Assembly (NCBI GenBank): GCA_025360745.1 | Contig: JANYBP010000011.1 | Span: 1-64,000, forward strand | Origin: a bacterium | Lineage (GTDB): Bacteria > Verrucomicrobiota > Kiritimatiellia > CAIKKV01 > CAIYGI01 | DNA length: 64,000 nucleotides | Direction: 5' to 3' | Shown: piece after piece, positions 17,401 to 25,234 of the stretch | Layout: each line of letters opens with the position of its first letter | How positions within the stretch are numbered: position 1 is the stretch's first letter | Position numbers and translations under genes: made by a program | Notes under the pieces: model-generated | The model's database searches: none | Told to the model about the DNA's origin: nothing | Seen by the model: only the letters and a program-made list of their open reading frames with translations

Positions 17401-17715
17401 ATGATTTTCGTCGAGACATCGATCTTTACGAAAGAGATCAAACGCCTGCTGCCGGATGACACGTACCGCATGCTCCAAACGGCGCTGATGTTCAAACCGG
17501 ATGCCGGAGACATCATTCGCGGTGGGGGTGGTTTGCGGAAGGTGCGGTGGAATCTTCCCGGCAGAGGCAAACGAGGTGCCTTACGGATTATCTACTACTG
17601 GCATCCGCCAGTGAAGATCTATATGCTGTTGCCATACAGGAAAACGGAACAGGATGATCTCACACCGGAGCAGTTGAAGTTTCTCCGGGCGATGATAAAG
17701 GAGTGGATGTTATGA
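17401..17715 (+). CDS. RelE/HigB-2-like toxin
   Basis: 104 aa. N-terminal FVETSIFTKEIKRLLPDDTYR, the RGGGGLRKVRWNLPGRGKRG loop and the IIYYWHPP...IYMLLPYRK strand pattern are typical of the RelE superfamily HigB-2/COG4737-type proteins, which cleave mRNA at the ribosome. ATG 17401 lies directly after the -10 box (leaderless). It precedes its antitoxin, as in higBA-type loci, and overlaps it by ATGA at 17712. Part of the island between trpD and trpC. Activity against mRNA is inferred from family only. Confidence 0.85.
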   Translation: MIFVETSIFTKEIKRLLPDDTYRMLQTALMFKPDAGDIIRGGGGLRKVRWNLPGRGKRGALRIIYYWHPPVKIYMLLPYRKTEQDDLTPEQLKFLRAMIKEWML

Positions 17716-18065
17716 AAAACGATACCTTCACGAAACTGGTCGACAGCATCAGGGAAGCAGGAGAGATCAAGGCTGGACACCGGGAGCCAAGCCGTACATA
17801 TGAGATCAGACCCCCGGAGATTCGCATGGTTCGGGAGCAGTTGGACGTGTCGCAAAGCGACTTTGCCGTAATGATCGGAGTGAGCGCACGAACCCTGCAA
17901 AACTGGGAGCAAGGCAGACGCCAGCCCGAAGGCCCGGCCAAGGCATTACTGAGAATAGCATCCCGCAACCCCATGGCCGTTCTCGATGCCTTGCATGCAA
18001 AAGATACAGGCCCAACCAAATCGAGGCGATTGGCAACCCGCGCGGTACGGGTCTCGAACGCATGA
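17712..18065 (+). CDS. HigA-like/NadS-type antitoxin, HTH protein
   Basis: 117 aa from ATG 17712, with AAGGAG about 9 nt upstream; the ORF-track start 17703 lies in the Shine-Dalgarno and is rejected. Residues about 40-85 form an Xre-type HTH (LDVSQSDFAVMIGVSARTLQNWEQGRRQP). It should bind and neutralise the toxin and repress the operon, probably at the ATACG/CGTAT inverted repeat. The C-terminal 20 residues are basic. Confidence 0.85.
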   Translation: MKNDTFTKLVDSIREAGEIKAGHREPSRTYEIRPPEIRMVREQLDVSQSDFAVMIGVSARTLQNWEQGRRQPEGPAKALLRIASRNPMAVLDALHAKDTGPTKSRRLATRAVRVSNA

Positions 18066-18160
18066 TTTGAAGTGGAATGTTTGATGATTGCTCTCGTACA
18101 ACGGATGCGGGCAGAGTAGCTTTGAAGTTGCATGTTTGGTTGCTGCGGTGCGGTTTTGAC

Positions 18161-18280
18161 TACGAAAAACGCGAAATACACGAAACAGGAACCGATTGGG
18201 CGGGCGACGGGCGGAGCAATTTGAGGCAAAGCATGAGTAAGGCGCAAACTGAATTATCATGTATAATGCCGGGCACTGCG
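18161..18280 (+). repeat. About 120 bp direct repeat, left copy
   Basis: Runs from CGAAAAACGCGAAATACACG through GAGTAAGGCGCAAACTGAAT to about GGGCACTGCG. A similar sequence, with scattered differences, lies in the same orientation at 19041-19160. The two copies bracket the PIN-domain toxin module. The first 30 nt are the genome's 'ACGCGAAATACACGAAA' word. A TATAAT (18262-18267) lies in this copy; the other copy has TATACT. Confidence 0.7.
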
Positions 18281-18330
18281 CCTTACATTGGTCAGCGAAG
18301 AAATAAACCAAGTCGAGTAGCATTCCCACC

Positions 18331-18807
18331 ATGAAGAGTGTATACATAGAAACCTCAATCCCCAGTTTCTTCTACGAGAACAGACAGGAACCGGAGATGA
18401 TTGCCCGAAGAACATGGACGCGGGAATGGTGGGGCCGGTACAAGGATCGCTATGAACTTGTCACGAGTGATGGCGTCATTGCCGAACTGGAGGAGGGTGA
18501 GTATCAGGCGCAGGCAGACGCTGTTAAGTTGGTGGGCGGGCTTCCGCGGTTGGACATGCCGGATGAGATAGCGGAGATTATTGACACGTACCTCACCAAT
18601 CATCTGATGCCGCGGGAACGCCTTGGCGATGCGTTGCATTTGGCGCTTGCGTCCTACCACAAGTGCGACTTCTTACTCACTTGGAATTGCAGCCATATTG
18701 CAAATGCAAACAAGTTTGAACACATACGGATAATCAACACACGATTGGGGCTATTTGTCCCCGCGTTGGTCACGCCGATTGAACTCTGTACGGAGGATAT
18801 GTCATGA
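18331..18807 (+). CDS. PIN-domain (VapC-type) toxin
   Basis: 158 aa. PIN nuclease features: N-terminal YIETSIPSFF (acidic residue is Glu where Asp is commoner), TSDGVIAELEEGE, and the C-terminal GDALHLALASYHKCDFLLTW segment followed by NCSHIAN, typical of VapC-like RNases with metal-binding acids. No good Shine-Dalgarno; a weak TAGCAT 7 nt before the ATG would suit leaderless initiation. Followed by a short overlapping gene that is likely its antitoxin, and framed by about 120 bp direct repeats. Confidence 0.8.
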   Translation: MKSVYIETSIPSFFYENRQEPEMIARRTWTREWWGRYKDRYELVTSDGVIAELEEGEYQAQADAVKLVGGLPRLDMPDEIAEIIDTYLTNHLMPRERLGDALHLALASYHKCDFLLTWNCSHIANANKFEHIRIINTRLGLFVPALVTPIELCTEDMS

Positions 18808-18995
18808 CCGATTCAACACTGCAACGGATATGGGATTCCAGAAAAGCAATATCGGCACGATGTGAGTTCGATTCCCGCAAGCTCGTCCATTTTTACCAGG
18901 CTCGGAAAAAGACAGATGATCGTAAAAGAGCATCGAAGCGACAGATTGCAGCCGTGGCGGAAGCCGGAACCGTTTACGGATCGCGAATAAAGTAA
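18804..18995 (+). CDS. Short protein, probable antitoxin of the PIN toxin
   Basis: 63 aa; its ATG overlaps the toxin stop (ATGA at 18804). The pattern L-x-x-I-W-D-S-R-K-A-I-S-A-R-C-x-F-D followed by a basic tail resembles the short proteins (..EEIRKIREEHAAKFNYDL..) that follow PIN toxins of this type in many bacteria. Assignment rests on this resemblance and on gene order. Overlap and codon use support a real gene. Confidence 0.6.
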   Translation: MTDSTLQRIWDSRKAISARCEFDSRKLVHFYQARKKTDDRKRASKRQIAAVAEAGTVYGSRIK

Positions 18996-19040
18996 AGAAC
19001 TTTGGGGCGGTTGGATGGCGGGCGGAGCAGAATATGTTGG

Positions 19041-19160
19041 TCACGAAACACGCGAAATACACGAAAGTGGAACTGTTTGGGCGGGCGGCGGGTGGACCAA
19101 TTGAGGCAAGCATGAGTAAGGCGCAAACTGAATTACGATGTATACTATCGGGTACCGCCT
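19041..19160 (+). repeat. About 120 bp direct repeat, right copy
   Basis: Matches 18161-18280 in the same orientation: CACGCGAAATACACGAAA, GGGCGGGCGGCGGG, GAGGCAAGCATGAGTAAGG and CGCAAACTGAATTA all recur. It ends at a hairpin (GCCTGT...ACAGGC near 19157-19194). Confidence 0.7.
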
Positions 19161-19227
19161 GTCTGCGTGCGTACCCGCACAGGCAGGGGAATCAGTATCC
19201 GTCGGAGCCACAAATCGAGACCATGTC

Positions 19228-19318
19228 TGATGCATATCACGCCTCCACTCAAGGGTTAATATGCATCAACTTATTTTCATAACCACATGCAGATCAATAC
19301 CGACTTTGATGCATATCA
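19228..19318. other. Three TGATGCATAT sites upstream of 19386
   Basis: TGATGCATATCA occurs at 19228-19239 and 19307-19318, and the inverse ATATGCATCA at 19259-19268. Together with the preceding hairpin this fills the 225 bp between the right direct repeat and the next gene. Could be protein-binding sites; no other support. Confidence 0.3.
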
Positions 19319-19385
19319 TCCCGCTACCGGGTTTCGTGGGACGACATGTTTGATGGCGAATACCTGTTAACCCTCTGAGTCATTT

Positions 19386-20150
19386 ATGACACAACGCCAC
19401 AAAACCTATTTCGGCATCGGCGGCATCTTCGTTATTTCCGGTGCGATATTCGCTGTTGCTCGTCCAGAAGGCCTCCTTCAGTTGCTTGCGGGGCTCCCCT
19501 TGGTGGGATCGCTGTTCGGTCTACTCGTGCAGATACTGCGAGATCAGGCGGCCCACGAGCGCGCCATGCTAATACAGGACGCCCAGAACCAGTTTGTTCT
19601 CGGCGCGAGCTCGCACATGGCGAATATCGCCTTTGATAAACATGTCGCGTTCAGCGAGGCATATGTCGAAGAGGCCCAAAAGTCACTCTGCACGCTGCTG
19701 CGTCTAGGGCCCACTGACGAGGAGGTCCTGAAGCATACGCGCAACCTTTGCAACATCAGGAATCAATTCATCGTCTGGCTAACTGACGACGTCGAGGCGG
19801 GGATAGAGCCTTTCGAGACTGCCCTGAGATCAATTGGTGCAAATGCGGGCTATGTAAAGGCAATCGATGGAGAGACAAAGGAAGGCGAAGAGCGTCAAAA
19901 GGCTCTAACGTCTATGTACAACACTTTCGCGAAAATCATGGCTTTCCCAGAGTGGCAAGGGGAAAAGCTGACTGATGAACTGGCGATCAAGACGTTGGTG
20001 AAAAAGCTTCGGCGTGTGCTTGGAACAGAAGAGTTGACCAAGATGCGTGGCGCTCTGGTTGCAAAGGCTGTAGGTGGATTACAGCCACAGGCCCAACAAC
20101 AAGCGGTTCCACACGACGGTCCGCGCGCTGCGCACTCAGCCCGCGCGTGA
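19386..20150 (+). CDS. Unknown membrane-anchored protein of the island
   Basis: 254 aa. Not recognised. Residues about 8-26 and 29-50 are hydrophobic and likely two membrane helices; the remainder is a soluble, mostly helical domain (HERAMLIQDAQNQFVLGASSH through LVKKLRRVLGTEELTKM). The last 20 residues (QQQAVPHDGPRAAHSARA) are read from an attC-like hairpin, a common effect in integron cassettes. Base composition is visibly lower in G+C than the trp genes. No clear Shine-Dalgarno. May lead a four-gene unit with the next three genes. Confidence 0.6.
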   Translation: MTQRHKTYFGIGGIFVISGAIFAVARPEGLLQLLAGLPLVGSLFGLLVQILRDQAAHERAMLIQDAQNQFVLGASSHMANIAFDKHVAFSEAYVEEAQKSLCTLLRLGPTDEEVLKHTRNLCNIRNQFIVWLTDDVEAGIEPFETALRSIGANAGYVKAIDGETKEGEERQKALTSMYNTFAKIMAFPEWQGEKLTDELAIKTLVKKLRRVLGTEELTKMRGALVAKAVGGLQPQAQQQAVPHDGPRAAHSARA

Positions 20151-20165
20151 ACCGCGGCGTTCGCA
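20091..20165 (+). other. attC-like recombination site candidate
   Basis: Starts GCCCAAC (20091-20097, fits RYYYAAC), then L''-like GCGGTTCCAC (20103-20112), a G+C-rich variable hairpin, L'-like GTGAACCGC (20147-20155), then GTTCGCA (20159-20165). The two L arms are complementary except for one extra C in the left arm, as in true attC sites, where an extrahelical base sets polarity. The right core GTTCGCA deviates from GTTRRRY, and no integrase is in the window, so this is only a candidate. Confidence 0.35.
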
Positions 20166-20180
20166 TGAGAGGAGAAAGAT

Positions 20181-20366
20181 ATGTGGGTTTTCTTGTTGCT
20201 GTACCTTGTCATTGGCGTGGTGATGGTGCTCCGAGACCTTTCCCAACCCATAATCAACAGACCGCTCTACCTTGGGCGACCGGAAACGCGCCTCACAGGC
20301 ATGATTTCTAAGGTTCTGTTGTGGCCAGTCTTACTGAGCATCTGGCGTTATCTCTTCAGGAAGTAG
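20181..20366 (+). CDS. Small two-helix membrane protein
   Basis: 61 aa with a strong Shine-Dalgarno (GAGGAGAAAG, 6 nt). Two predicted membrane segments (WVFLLLYLVIGVVMVL and LLWPVLLSIWRYLF) joined by a polar loop with RPETRLTG. Function unknown. 30 bp after the preceding gene and 13 bp before the next, so likely one operon. Confidence 0.6.
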   Translation: MWVFLLLYLVIGVVMVLRDLSQPIINRPLYLGRPETRLTGMISKVLLWPVLLSIWRYLFRK

Positions 20367-20379
20367 AAAGAGGTGTAGC

Positions 20380-20784
20380 ATGTTCGGCTTTTTCAAGTAC
20401 AAGAAGCAGGAGGCACAGATCAAGCGTGCTATTCAGGAATTCATGCAGAGCGGCATGAGTCTGCACGACGCCATCACGAGGCACCTTGTGGAACTCAACG
20501 ACAGTTTGGGCCTCGGACTATCGGAACCGGTCATCCGTCTTACCGCCAACACCGTCAGTTCGTTATCCAGCCGGATGGATGCAGACAACGTCGTCGAAAT
20601 CTACGCAACCGTCCTCTACCGGTACGTGTTCCGAAACGGAACGGTAGCGACTCCTGAAAGACTGGATGAGGCGCGCTTCAGTTATGCGATTGAGCATCTG
20701 AACTTGGCCGAGCGTGGCGGCTACTATGTTGTCAAACCTGACTTCGGGAAGGACATCGACTTGAAGTACCCGCCGAAGAGATAG
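20380..20784 (+). CDS. Unknown soluble protein of the island
   Basis: 134 aa; Shine-Dalgarno AGAGGTG about 7 nt before the ATG. Not recognised. Predicted mainly alpha-helical with a basic N-terminus (FGFFKYKKQEAQIKRAIQEF), a central IRLTANTVSSLSSRMDADNV and a C-terminal YYVVKPDFGKDIDLKYPPKR. No enzyme motif seen. Probable operon partner of 20181 and 20816. Confidence 0.6.
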   Translation: MFGFFKYKKQEAQIKRAIQEFMQSGMSLHDAITRHLVELNDSLGLGLSEPVIRLTANTVSSLSSRMDADNVVEIYATVLYRYVFRNGTVATPERLDEARFSYAIEHLNLAERGGYYVVKPDFGKDIDLKYPPKR

Positions 20785-20815
20785 GCGGAGGCAGTCTGTA
20801 AATCAGGAGGGACCT

Positions 20816-21226
20816 ATGGGCATAGTCAACTGGTTAATGCATCGGAACATGAAGAACGCCGCCGATGCCTTGGTGACATGGGCAACGGACGCCTATCGGT
20901 CAGTGCGCACGGCACAACCGCACTTACCCGAAAGAGAAGTGTTCGGGCATATGCTGGATCAGAACGGCAGGTTCCCTGACGGCGACAAGGCACGCGATAC
21001 CGTTCTTGATCGGTACGGATCGTCAATTCACGGGCTATGTTACTTCCTGGGTCTCAACACCCAACCCATGAAGGGCATGATGGTCTCTCGATGCGTTCAG
21101 TTCACCGAGTACGTGGATCTCGAACTCCAGAAACGAGGCTTCGGCATGCCTGCCGATGATGTGAAGAGGCGGTATTTCAAGACGCTCGGGCTGCCGGAGA
21201 ATGCCGTGGCGGAAAGACACCTGTGA
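20816..21226 (+). CDS. Unknown soluble protein of the island
   Basis: 136 aa with a very good Shine-Dalgarno (AGGAGGG, 4-5 nt). Not recognised. Helical, with an N-terminal amphipathic stretch (GIVNWLMHRNMKNAADALVTW), a conserved-looking HMLDQNGRFPDGDKARD segment and a C-terminal DDVKRRYFKTLGLPEN. Last intact gene of the unit; debris of a Fic-type gene follows after 15 bp. Confidence 0.6.
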   Translation: MGIVNWLMHRNMKNAADALVTWATDAYRSVRTAQPHLPEREVFGHMLDQNGRFPDGDKARDTVLDRYGSSIHGLCYFLGLNTQPMKGMMVSRCVQFTEYVDLELQKRGFGMPADDVKRRYFKTLGLPENAVAERHL

Positions 21227-21241
21227 ACTGACAATGACCGG

Positions 21242-21487
21242 TTGAAGAAGCCCGATGCGAACCAGCAAATGCTCGGTACGGCTCGATGGTTGGCCGATCT
21301 GATGGCGCTACAGGTCGGGCTACCTGCTCCGCATTACGATTTCGAGGGCCGGGGAAAGGTTTCAAGACGCGAGCGGTACCTGGCGGCGGTGACACGCGGG
21401 TATGGGCAGAATTACGAGCCGCTGGCAGTCTTTTTTGCCGAGGCGATTGCGAGGCGGATGGAGGGGCGGATGATGCGCGAGGCGTGA
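21242..21487 (+). pseudogene. C-terminal fragment of a Fic/DOC-type protein
   Basis: About 80 codons open from a TTG. ARWLADLMALQVGLPAPHYD and RRERYLAAVTRGYGQNYEPL resemble the segment after the HPFxxGNGR motif in Fic proteins and their C-terminal tail (Y-x-x-A-x-x...G-x-Y-x-P-L). The catalytic motif and the whole N-terminal part are missing, and no Shine-Dalgarno is present. Probably a remnant cut off by the event that placed the unknown genes upstream. Confidence 0.5.
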
Positions 21488-21499
21488 GACCGGAAGCCA

Positions 21500-21601
21500 G
21501 GCACCATCGAAGAGGGATGACTGGCGGGCGTTGGCCTCCAACATTGCGCGACGTTGCGCCGGATCGCGCAGGTACGGATTGGTTTGAGTCAACGTGATCA
21601 T
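21500..21601 (-). pseudogene. N-terminal fragment of a short 'TNPYLRDP' protein
   Basis: On the minus strand from ATG 21601: MITLTQTNPYLRDPAQRRAM then about 14 further family-like residues, matching the start of a family of short proteins (TNPYLRDPxxRxxxxxxxxxxSSxxEG) that I recall from TA-type contexts. After SSLFDGA the reading frame continues into the opposite strand of the Fic remnant, so the gene is truncated. The remaining bases to trpC (21602-21682) hold TAAAAT at 21668-21673, a possible weak -10 for trpC. Confidence 0.4.
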
Positions 21602-21682
21602 GGCGGCTAATAATGTGCGATATTCGAGGCAGAAATGCAAACAAGGGATGATTGAGTGAATGAACGCTAAAATGAATTCAGC

Positions 21683-22453
21683 ATGAAAAATCTTCTATTC
21701 CAGATTGCCGAAGAACGGCGCCTGGCGGTGGCGGCGGCGCGGGTGGCGCTGCCGGAGGCGGAGTTGCGCTGGATTGCGGCGCGCCGCAAACCGCGCTCGC
21801 TGCGCGCGGCCCTGATGCGGCCCGGACGCCGGGTCATCGCGGAGATCAAGCGGCGCAGTCCCTCGGCCGGGGTTTTGCGCGAGCCCTATTTTCCGGCCGC
21901 GATCGCGCAGTCTTATGCGGCGGCGGGCGCGGCGGCGCTTTCGGTGCTGACGGAACCGCTGCATTTCGACGGGACGCGGGAGGATTTGCTGGCCGTGCGC
22001 GCGGCGGTGGAGTTGCCGATTCTGCGCAAGGATTTTATCGTGGACGCCTACCAGATCTTGGAGGCCGCGGCCTGGGGCGCCGATGCGGTGCTGCTGATTG
22101 CGGCGTTGCTGGACCCCGAGACCTGCGGCCGCCTGGCTGCCGAGGCCACGGCGCTCGGATTGGAAGCGCTCGTGGAAATTCATGGCGAGCCGGAACTGGC
22201 GCACATCGAGCGTTGCCCGGACGCGCTGGTGGGCGTCAACAATCGCGACCTGACAACGCTGAAGACCGATCTGGCTATCGCGCGAAACCTGGCCGTGAAG
22301 CTGCCTGAAGAGCGGATCTGGATCGCGGAGAGCGGTCTACGAAATGCGGACGATCTCGGCGCCCTGGAAACGCTGGGTTATCGCGGTTTTCTGGTCGGTG
22401 AAGCGCTCTTGCGTCAGGCCGATCCCGGCGCCGCGCTGAAGGTGTGGTTGTAG
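21683..22453 (+). CDS. trpC: Indole-3-glycerol-phosphate synthase
   Basis: 256 aa, normal length. Ring closure of CdRP to indole-3-glycerol phosphate. TIM-barrel motifs: VIAEIKRRSPSAG (catalytic Lys), ILRKDFIVDAYQI, LVGVNNRDLTTLKTD, WIAESGL. It has no Shine-Dalgarno and only a weak -10 (TAAAAT, 9 nt before the ATG) with no -35. After separation from trpEGD by the island, expression of trpCFBA must rely on this weak start or on read-through. Confidence 0.96.
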   Translation: MKNLLFQIAEERRLAVAAARVALPEAELRWIAARRKPRSLRAALMRPGRRVIAEIKRRSPSAGVLREPYFPAAIAQSYAAAGAAALSVLTEPLHFDGTREDLLAVRAAVELPILRKDFIVDAYQILEAAAWGADAVLLIAALLDPETCGRLAAEATALGLEALVEIHGEPELAHIERCPDALVGVNNRDLTTLKTDLAIARNLAVKLPEERIWIAESGLRNADDLGALETLGYRGFLVGEALLRQADPGAALKVWL

Positions 22454-22475
22454 GGTGGAAAGTGCGGGCAGTTAT

Positions 22476-23108
22476 ATGTTTTCAGTCAAAATATGCGGCC
22501 TGGCCAATTATGACGATGCGCTGGCGGCGCTGGAGGCGGGGGCGGATTATCTTGGGTTCGTGACCTACGCGAAGTCGCCGCGCGGCATTGACGCCAAGGC
22601 CTTGCGCGCGATTTGCGAAAAACTCCCGTCGGGCGCCCGCAAGGTGGGCGTATTCGTCAACGCCTCACGGGCGACGGTTGAAACGGTGGCCTGCGATTGC
22701 GGGCTGACGGCGATACAACTGCATGGTGACGAGGCGAGCGGGGAATTCCAAGCAATGCCCTTGCCGCTGTGGCGAGCCGTTCGATTGTCTGACAGGCTAT
22801 GCCGGCCGCCGGCCGACCAATGGCCCGCCGAATATTATGTGGTGGATGCTGCGCCGGCCGGCGTTTACGGCGGCGCCGGGCGGACGGCGGATTGGAGCGC
22901 GGCGGCGGAATTTGCGCGCCGTCATGCGACGCTTTTGGCGGGCGGACTGACGCCGGAAAACGTGATTGAGGCGGTCAGCGCCGTGCGTCCGGCGGGCGTG
23001 GATGTGGCCAGCGGGGTGGAGGCGGCGCCCGGCCACAAGGACCGGGCGCGAGTGCGGGCGTTTATCGCCCGCGCCCGCGCCGCGGCGCGGAAAGCGGGGC
23101 TGGAATAA
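22476..23108 (+). CDS. trpF: Phosphoribosylanthranilate isomerase
   Basis: 210 aa from ATG 22476; GTG 22455 in the track lies inside a GGTGGAAAG word repeat and is rejected. Amadori rearrangement of PRA to CdRP. Motifs: VKICGLANYDDALAAL at the start (catalytic Cys in KICG), LGFVTYAKSPRGI, IQLHGDE, LLAGGLTPENV, GVDVASGVE. Stands alone rather than fused to TrpC. The following 107 bp are word-like repeats (CTACCACCTACCACC). Confidence 0.95.
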   Translation: MFSVKICGLANYDDALAALEAGADYLGFVTYAKSPRGIDAKALRAICEKLPSGARKVGVFVNASRATVETVACDCGLTAIQLHGDEASGEFQAMPLPLWRAVRLSDRLCRPPADQWPAEYYVVDAAPAGVYGGAGRTADWSAAAEFARRHATLLAGGLTPENVIEAVSAVRPAGVDVASGVEAAPGHKDRARVRAFIARARAAARKAGLE

Positions 23109-23215
23109 GAGGAAAAGGGTCGGGAAGCAGGTGTTAGTCGGTAGGTGTTAGGGAAGAATGTGCTACCACCTACCACCTTACACCTACCACCTGTGTCAGT
23201 TAGGAGTGAACGAAT

Positions 23216-24412
23216 ATGGGTACGGAAATAGTTAAAGTTCCCGATGCCGCCGGCCATTTCGGGGCCTATGGCGGGCGCTATGTGGCGGAGACGTTGATGC
23301 CGGCGCTGCTGGCGGTGGAGGCGGCGTATCGGGAGGCGCAGAGCGACCCCGCTTTCCGGCGGGAGTTCGAAGAGCTGCTGAAGCATTATGTCGGACGGCC
23401 GTCGCCGCTTTACTTTGCGCCGCGCCTGAGTTCCGTTTATGGAACGCGGATCTATCTCAAGCGCGAGGATCTCAACCACACCGGCGCGCACAAGATCAAC
23501 AACACCGTCGGGCAGGCGCTGCTGGCGGTGCGCATGGGCAAGAAGAAACTGATGGCCGAGACGGGCGCCGGACAGCACGGCGTCGCGACGGCGACCGTGG
23601 CGGCGCGTTTCGGCATGCGTTGCGATGTGTATATGGGCGTCGAGGACATCCGGCGTCAGGCGCCGAACGTTCAGCGCATGCGTCTGCTGGGCGCGCGGGT
23701 GATTCCCGTCACCAGCGGCACGCAGACGCTCAAGGATGCGATGAGCGAGGCCTTGCGCTCGTGGGTGGCGGAGGTGGACGATACTTTTTACGTCATCGGC
23801 ACTGTGGCCGGCCCGCATCCGTATCCGGAGATGGTGCGCGATTTTCAGAGCGTGATCGGCGTCGAGACGCGGGCGCAGATACTGGCCCAGGCCGGGCGGC
23901 TGCCCGAGATGATCCTGGCCTGTGTGGGCGGCGGCAGCAATGCCGCGGGGATCTTCCGTCCCTTTCTCGATGACGCGGCGGTGCGACTTGTGGGGGTTGA
24001 GGCGGGCGGAGAGGGCCTGGATACGGAACGGCATGCGGCGAGCATCGAGGCCGGCAAGGTGGGGATTCTGCATGGCTCGAAGTCCTATGTCCTGCAGGAC
24101 CCGCACGGCCAGATTCTCAACGCCTACTCGATCAGCGCCGGCCTGGACTATCCCGGCGTCGGGCCCGAACACGCCCTGTGGGCCGATGCGCGGCGGGTGG
24201 AATACAGCGCGGTGACCGATCGCGAGGCGCTGGCGGCGTTTCACGAACTGGCGCATCTTGAAGGCATTCTACCGGCGCTGGAATCGAGCCACGCCCTGGC
24301 GGAGGCGAAAAAGCGCGCGCCGAAACTTGGCCCTGGCGGAACGCTGGTGGTCTGTTTGTCCGGCCGCGGCGACAAGGATCTTTCAAGCGTGGAGGAGGCG
24401 GAAGGCTTATGA
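23216..24412 (+). CDS. trpB: Tryptophan synthase beta subunit
   Basis: 398 aa. PLP enzyme that condenses indole with serine. [17 protein letters not shown] at the N-terminus, PLP lysine in [32 protein letters not shown], the phosphate loop [12 protein letters not shown], and [14 protein letters not shown]. TrpB1 type. Shine-Dalgarno TAGGAGTG 7 nt upstream. Its stop overlaps trpA (ATGA), as expected for the alpha2beta2 complex. Confidence 0.97.
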   Translation: MGTEIVKVPDAAGHFGAYGGRYVAETLMPALLAVEAAYREAQSDPAFRREFEELLKHYVGRPSPLYFAPRLSSVYGTRIYLKREDLNHTGAHKINNTVGQALLAVRMGKKKLMAETGAGQHGVATATVAARFGMRCDVYMGVEDIRRQAPNVQRMRLLGARVIPVTSGTQTLKDAMSEALRSWVAEVDDTFYVIGTVAGPHPYPEMVRDFQSVIGVETRAQILAQAGRLPEMILACVGGGSNAAGIFRPFLDDAAVRLVGVEAGGEGLDTERHAASIEAGKVGILHGSKSYVLQDPHGQILNAYSISAGLDYPGVGPEHALWADARRVEYSAVTDREALAAFHELAHLEGILPALESSHALAEAKKRAPKLGPGGTLVVCLSGRGDKDLSSVEEAEGL

Positions 24413-25176
24413 ACCGGATAGATGCATGTTTTCAGGCGGGGCGCGCGCGGGGCCGCAAGACGCTGGTCGGTTACCTGACGGCCGGCGATCCCAATATGAC
24501 CGTCTCCGAAGCGGATATACGGGCGGCGGTGGCCGGGGGCGTCGATATTCTGGAGCTGGGTGTGCCGTTCAGCGATCCGACGGCGGACGGGCCGGTGATC
24601 CAGGCCGCGGCCTTTCGCTCGCTCCAGGCGGGGACAACCACGAGCACGGTACTGGAACTGGTGCGGCGGCTGCGGCGCGATCTCGCGACCCCGATCGTGC
24701 TGTTTGGATACGCCAACCCCGTCTTCGCCTATGGTTACGAACGTTTTTGCCGCGACGCGGCGGCGGCCGGAGCGGACGGCCTGCTGATCGTCGATCTGCC
24801 CTACGAGGAAGCGGGCGAACTGCGGGCGGCGGCGGCGCGGCACGGATTGGCGTTGATTCCGCTGATTGCGCCGACGACACCGAAGGAACGCGCGTCGATG
24901 ATCCTGGCGCAGGCGACCGGGTTCGTCTATTACATCCTCTTCCGCGGCGTGACGGGCGCGCGCCACGATGTGGCGGACGATGCGGCGGCGCAGATTCAAA
25001 CGCTGCGCGAAGTTACGGCGCTGCCGATCGCGGCGGGTTTCGGCGTGAGCGACGGGCCGCAGGCCCGCGCGGTGGCCGGCCTGGCCGACGGCGTGGTGGT
25101 GGGCAGCGCCCTCGTGAAAGCCGCCCGCGAAGGCCGTCTCCCGCAACTGGTCCACGAACTGCGCGCCGCGCTCTGA
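24409..25176 (+). CDS. trpA: Tryptophan synthase alpha subunit
   Basis: 255 aa. Cleaves indole-3-glycerol phosphate and channels indole to TrpB. Catalytic Glu in [20 protein letters not shown] and Asp in [14 protein letters not shown]; phosphate-binding [10 protein letters not shown] and VVVGSALV. Overlaps trpB by ATGA. Last gene of the operon; cstA follows after 58 bp with its own promoter-like sequence. Confidence 0.96.
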   Translation: MNRIDACFQAGRARGRKTLVGYLTAGDPNMTVSEADIRAAVAGGVDILELGVPFSDPTADGPVIQAAAFRSLQAGTTTSTVLELVRRLRRDLATPIVLFGYANPVFAYGYERFCRDAAAAGADGLLIVDLPYEEAGELRAAAARHGLALIPLIAPTTPKERASMILAQATGFVYYILFRGVTGARHDVADDAAAQIQTLREVTALPIAAGFGVSDGPQARAVAGLADGVVVGSALVKAAREGRLPQLVHELRAAL

Positions 25177-25200
25177 CGGCGCATCGGCGGCTTTTAAGTT

Positions 25201-25227
25201 TTGCGCCAGTTAGGTTTCAAGTATTAT
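25201..25227 (+). promoter_or_regulatory. Candidate cstA promoter
   Basis: TTGCGC (25201-25206), 15 bp spacer, TATTAT (25222-25227), then 7 nt to the cstA ATG at 25235. The spacer is short, so this is moderate evidence; the close -10/ATG spacing matches the other leaderless candidates. No Shine-Dalgarno is present. Confidence 0.4.
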
Positions 25228-25234
25228 TCCCGGC

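Noticed and set aside
18855-18895. tRNA T-arm-like sequence (GAGTTCGATTCCCGC)
   Set aside because: The flanking bases do not form a T stem, no cloverleaf fits, and the bases are read as part of the short antitoxin candidate.
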